Positions 60,136 to 64,000 of a stretch of 64,000 bases of DNA are shown in pieces (the stretch's first letter is position 1; each line of letters starts with the position of its first letter). The position numbers and the translations under genes were made by a program. Origin of the DNA: Paramecium sonneborni (lineage: Eukaryota; Ciliophora; Oligohymenophorea; Peniculida; Parameciidae); assembly GCA_905182985.1 (NCBI GenBank), contig CAJJDN010000024.1, positions 664,178 to 728,177 on the forward strand, in the 5' to 3' direction. The notes under the pieces were generated by a model that saw only the letters and a list, made by a program, of their open reading frames with translations, searched no databases and had not been told where the DNA came from.

Positions 60136-61307
60136 TGCTTTTCAAAATTAGAAGCTACTTTAGTAACCAAAATACTTTAAGAACAAAACAAATATTTGAT
60201 AGAGAAAAACACATTAAAAATAGAGAATATGCTTTAAGAAAAAATATAGAAAACATATTTCTAAAACAATCATCATTCACTTTGACTGACAATTTATCGT
60301 CTATCCGAAAACAGTATGACGGTAATGTGGCCTATTTTGGATAGGGTGTTGCACAATTCTTAGAAAATATACCTAATAGTCTATATTTTAATAATCCTAG
60401 ATTTATAGCCGAAAATTATATATTTATGTGATATTGATTTGTTATTTTTGGAACAAAGCATAAACAATATATTAAAAAATGAAAAATTGAAAGAGAAGTT
60501 TAAAGTTTAGAAGGCCTTTGAAATGAACGAGAATGACAATAAAACACTTGTAATTCCTATTTGTTGTGATGAAGATTTTTGGCCTTTTTAAGATAATCAT
60601 TTATAGTTAATAGTTTCAAATATGAATTTACATTGGGTAAATGATTTGCAAGTAGTTTTAATAAGATGGTTAGACAGTTTAGAATCTGATGGTACATTGA
60701 TTGGATCAATATTTGGTAACGATACTCTTTAAGAATTGAGAATTTCTTACACTTTGGCTGAGAATGAAAGATTTGGAGGTGTTTCATAGCATGTGTCACC
60801 TTTCATTTCTATTACTGAAATGGGAAATTTGTTAACAAGATTAAAATTTACTCTTCCTACAATATGTACTGAAAGAAAGTAATTTTTTATGAAATTGAAT
60901 TTAGTCTTTATGAATTTGATTCCGTCTACCATTTAATGTAATATGTTTAAGATATTGGAGAAGGTGAAGCATTGATATAAAAAAGACAAGGAACATTTAA
61001 ATAAACTATTCAAAGTGTGAGCGCCATTTATGAATCTTTATTTAAGAATGAAAATATGAAAGTCAACAGTACATTTGAATAAATTTATTTTTCTGCTTGG
61101 AAATATCATGAATCTTAAGCTAAACCAAAATCTAGGGGTATGATGTAATTTTCTAGGTTTTTAGGATCAGCAACTGTTTCATTAGAATAATTATAAACTG
61201 AAATACATCAGATGGCCCCTGATGATAAAATTGTTTATGGAACCATAACAGAAGATGAATATACAGAAAATATTATTGGAAATAAAGATGAAAAGAAAAA
61301 TGATTGA
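60135..61307 (+). CDS. NDUFAF5: NDUFAF5-like mitochondrial methyltransferase-fold protein, 374 aa
   Basis: Complex I assembly factor that hydroxylates an Arg of the NDUFS7 subunit in animals, using a SAM-methyltransferase fold. N-terminal MLFKIRSYFSNQNTLRTKQ is a good mitochondrial presequence, followed by IFDREKHIKNREYALR, typical of the family start. The core shows CDIDLLFLEQS, DEDFWPFQDN, LIVSNMNLHWVNDL, DGTLIGSIFGNDTLQELR and ENERFGGVSQHVSPF. The C-terminal part has FSAWKYHESQAKP and GSATVSLEQL. SAM motif I, normally DxGxG, reads VAYFGQGVAQFL. Introns are a 22-nt one inside IPNNLQPK and a 26-nt one after ICTERN; the second is essential to keep the frame. Position with respect to neighbours gives no functional hint. 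Confidence 0.88.
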
Positions 61308-61470
61308 TATTATTATAGTAAATTTAAGCAAGCAAACAAGTCTACCTAGAATTCGTAAAAATATTACAAGTGCAAAAATTTATTTCATTCTTGACTAGAA
61401 TAAATTTAATAAAATAATAGAAGTATATCTTTATGAATAAATATATATAATAATTTATTTAAAGAAGAGA

Positions 61471-63184
<1,714 letters not shown>

Positions 63185-63837
63185 TTATTATTAAAATGAA
63201 ACTATTTGTATATGCTAATCAATTTAAAATATTAAATAAAATCTTTTTGAGAGAGTCTTTTTAATAAATATAAATCAGAATTTTAAAATATCTTATTAGC
63301 TAATTGGATTTAATAAAAACATAAATAAATTACTTTTTGTTTTGTTCTATTTTCTTTAATAATTTTACAATTTTCAAATCTTCCCCTTACAAGATTTATC
63401 CTATTTAATTCCCTTTTTATTTGATCCTTTTTATTATGAATATAATTTATTAGCTATGCTTTTCGATTATTTTTATTGAAAATGAATATCAAATTTAATT
63501 AATGTATTTTTGTTTTGTAAATGTGATTATTATGCTTTTAAATGTTATAAAATTGTAAATGGTATTATTTAATACTATCAATACTTTTATTTAAAAAAAT
63601 AAAATATAATTGTATATAAGAAAGAATTTACATAGTGATTTTCCTTTTTTTTTTTATTGGAAAATCAAAAATTAATTAACGTATTATTAAGTTTATTATA
63701 TGCTTTTCAATTTCAATTTATATGATAATAAAGTAATGAAAAAAAAAATATAATTTTTCTTATGCAAGAAACATTTATCTAACGCCCGTATCTTAAATCA
63801 AAATTTTTTTTTAAATCATTGGCAAGCAAAATAAAAA
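63185..63837. other. AT-rich interval downstream of the kinase
   Basis: No recognised gene. An apparent 173-codon frame starting at 62958 extends into this interval but is the shadow of the kinase exons and intron. The remainder has homopolymer runs and no coding composition. Confidence 0.5.
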
Positions 63838-64000
63838 ACTCTTCTAGGGGGAGGGGCATCCTTTTAGTAAGTCAAAAAAGACACACTTTTTCGCCAAACT
63901 ACCGCACCATTATTTAGTTGAATAATTGTAATCAATCCTAAAAAATAAGCCCGTTTTAAGTGCGGTTTATTATAGTGCTTAAGGAGCACAGATAAAACAA
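63838..64000. other. GC-richer segment with nested inverted repeats
   Basis: Stands out from the AT-rich surroundings: a GGGGGAGGGG run at 63846-63855, then ACCGCAC (63901-63907) whose exact complement GTGCGGT follows at 63960-63966. Between them lies a perfect hairpin ATTATT/AATAAT (63909-63926). A further hairpin GTGCT/AGCAC with a 5-base loop is at 63975-63989. This is consistent with a structured RNA or its promoter, but no family is established. Confidence 0.45.
63975..64000 (+). ncRNA. Possible truncated 5' end of a small RNA gene (U6-like hairpin)
   Basis: The final 26 bases begin with a GTGCT-TAAGG-AGCAC hairpin followed by A-rich sequence. This is the arrangement at the 5' end of U6 snRNA, whose 5' stem-loop is followed by an A-rich stretch and then the ACAGAGA box. 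The window ends before the diagnostic box, so this is only a suggestion. It could equally be an unrelated hairpin. Confidence 0.15.

Noticed and set aside
60870..60930. Apparent frameshift at a T6 run in NDUFAF5
   Set aside because: A 26-nt GT..AG intron explains it and yields a family-like sequence.

Overview
The window is macronuclear-type DNA from a ciliate, most likely a Paramecium. Four signs agree. TAA and TAG occur constantly inside conserved coding sequence and read as glutamine, while TGA is the only stop. Introns are tiny (about 19-32 nt, GT..AG). Genes are packed tens to hundreds of bases apart on both strands in very AT-rich DNA. Three genes look like trichocyst matrix proteins. 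All coordinates and translations were made by hand from the bases, using the TGA-only code. For multi-exon genes I checked that the exon sum is a multiple of three. Product names rest on recognised motifs, not on a database search.

Layout. 1-3.7 kb: acyl-CoA oxidase and an UNC119 lipid chaperone. 3.7-6.5 kb: a 1,170-bp block repeated around a single N, probably an assembly artefact, with a possible minus-strand gene. 6.5-8.9 kb: an unknown protein and a trichocyst matrix protein. 9.7-18.7 kb: a 2,982-aa IP3-receptor-type calcium channel. 18.7-27.6 kb: a PX-pseudokinase, an importin-alpha-like protein, NAF1 with a glutamine-rich tail, a P4-ATPase flippase and a PAP2 phosphatase. 27.7-35.4 kb: a MORN protein, a second trichocyst protein, a Rho GTPase, a glutathione transferase, a membrane protein with two PX domains, a third trichocyst protein and a small gene. 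35.5-38.9 kb: an unknown protein converging on splicing factor CWC22. 39.4-45.2 kb: an intronless 1,931-aa orphan. 45.3-57.3 kb: a cathepsin L-like protease, a TPR protein, a large PAS/TmcB-type membrane protein and a SANT/Myb protein. 58.0-63.2 kb: a lipid-anchored IQ/MORN protein, an unknown protein, NDUFAF5 and a Ser/Thr kinase. The last 150 bases are GC-richer, can fold, and may hold the 5' end of a small RNA gene.

Many products belong to membrane traffic, phosphoinositide or calcium signalling and regulated secretion: the channel, two PX proteins, flippase, lipid phosphatase, Rho GTPase and three secretory-granule proteins. This may be chance. The genes alternate strands and show no operon structure. 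The most notable individual observations are the degenerate PX-kinase, the altered PAP2 and NDUFAF5 motifs, the double-PX membrane protein, the large orphan, and several introns whose retention would not create a stop.
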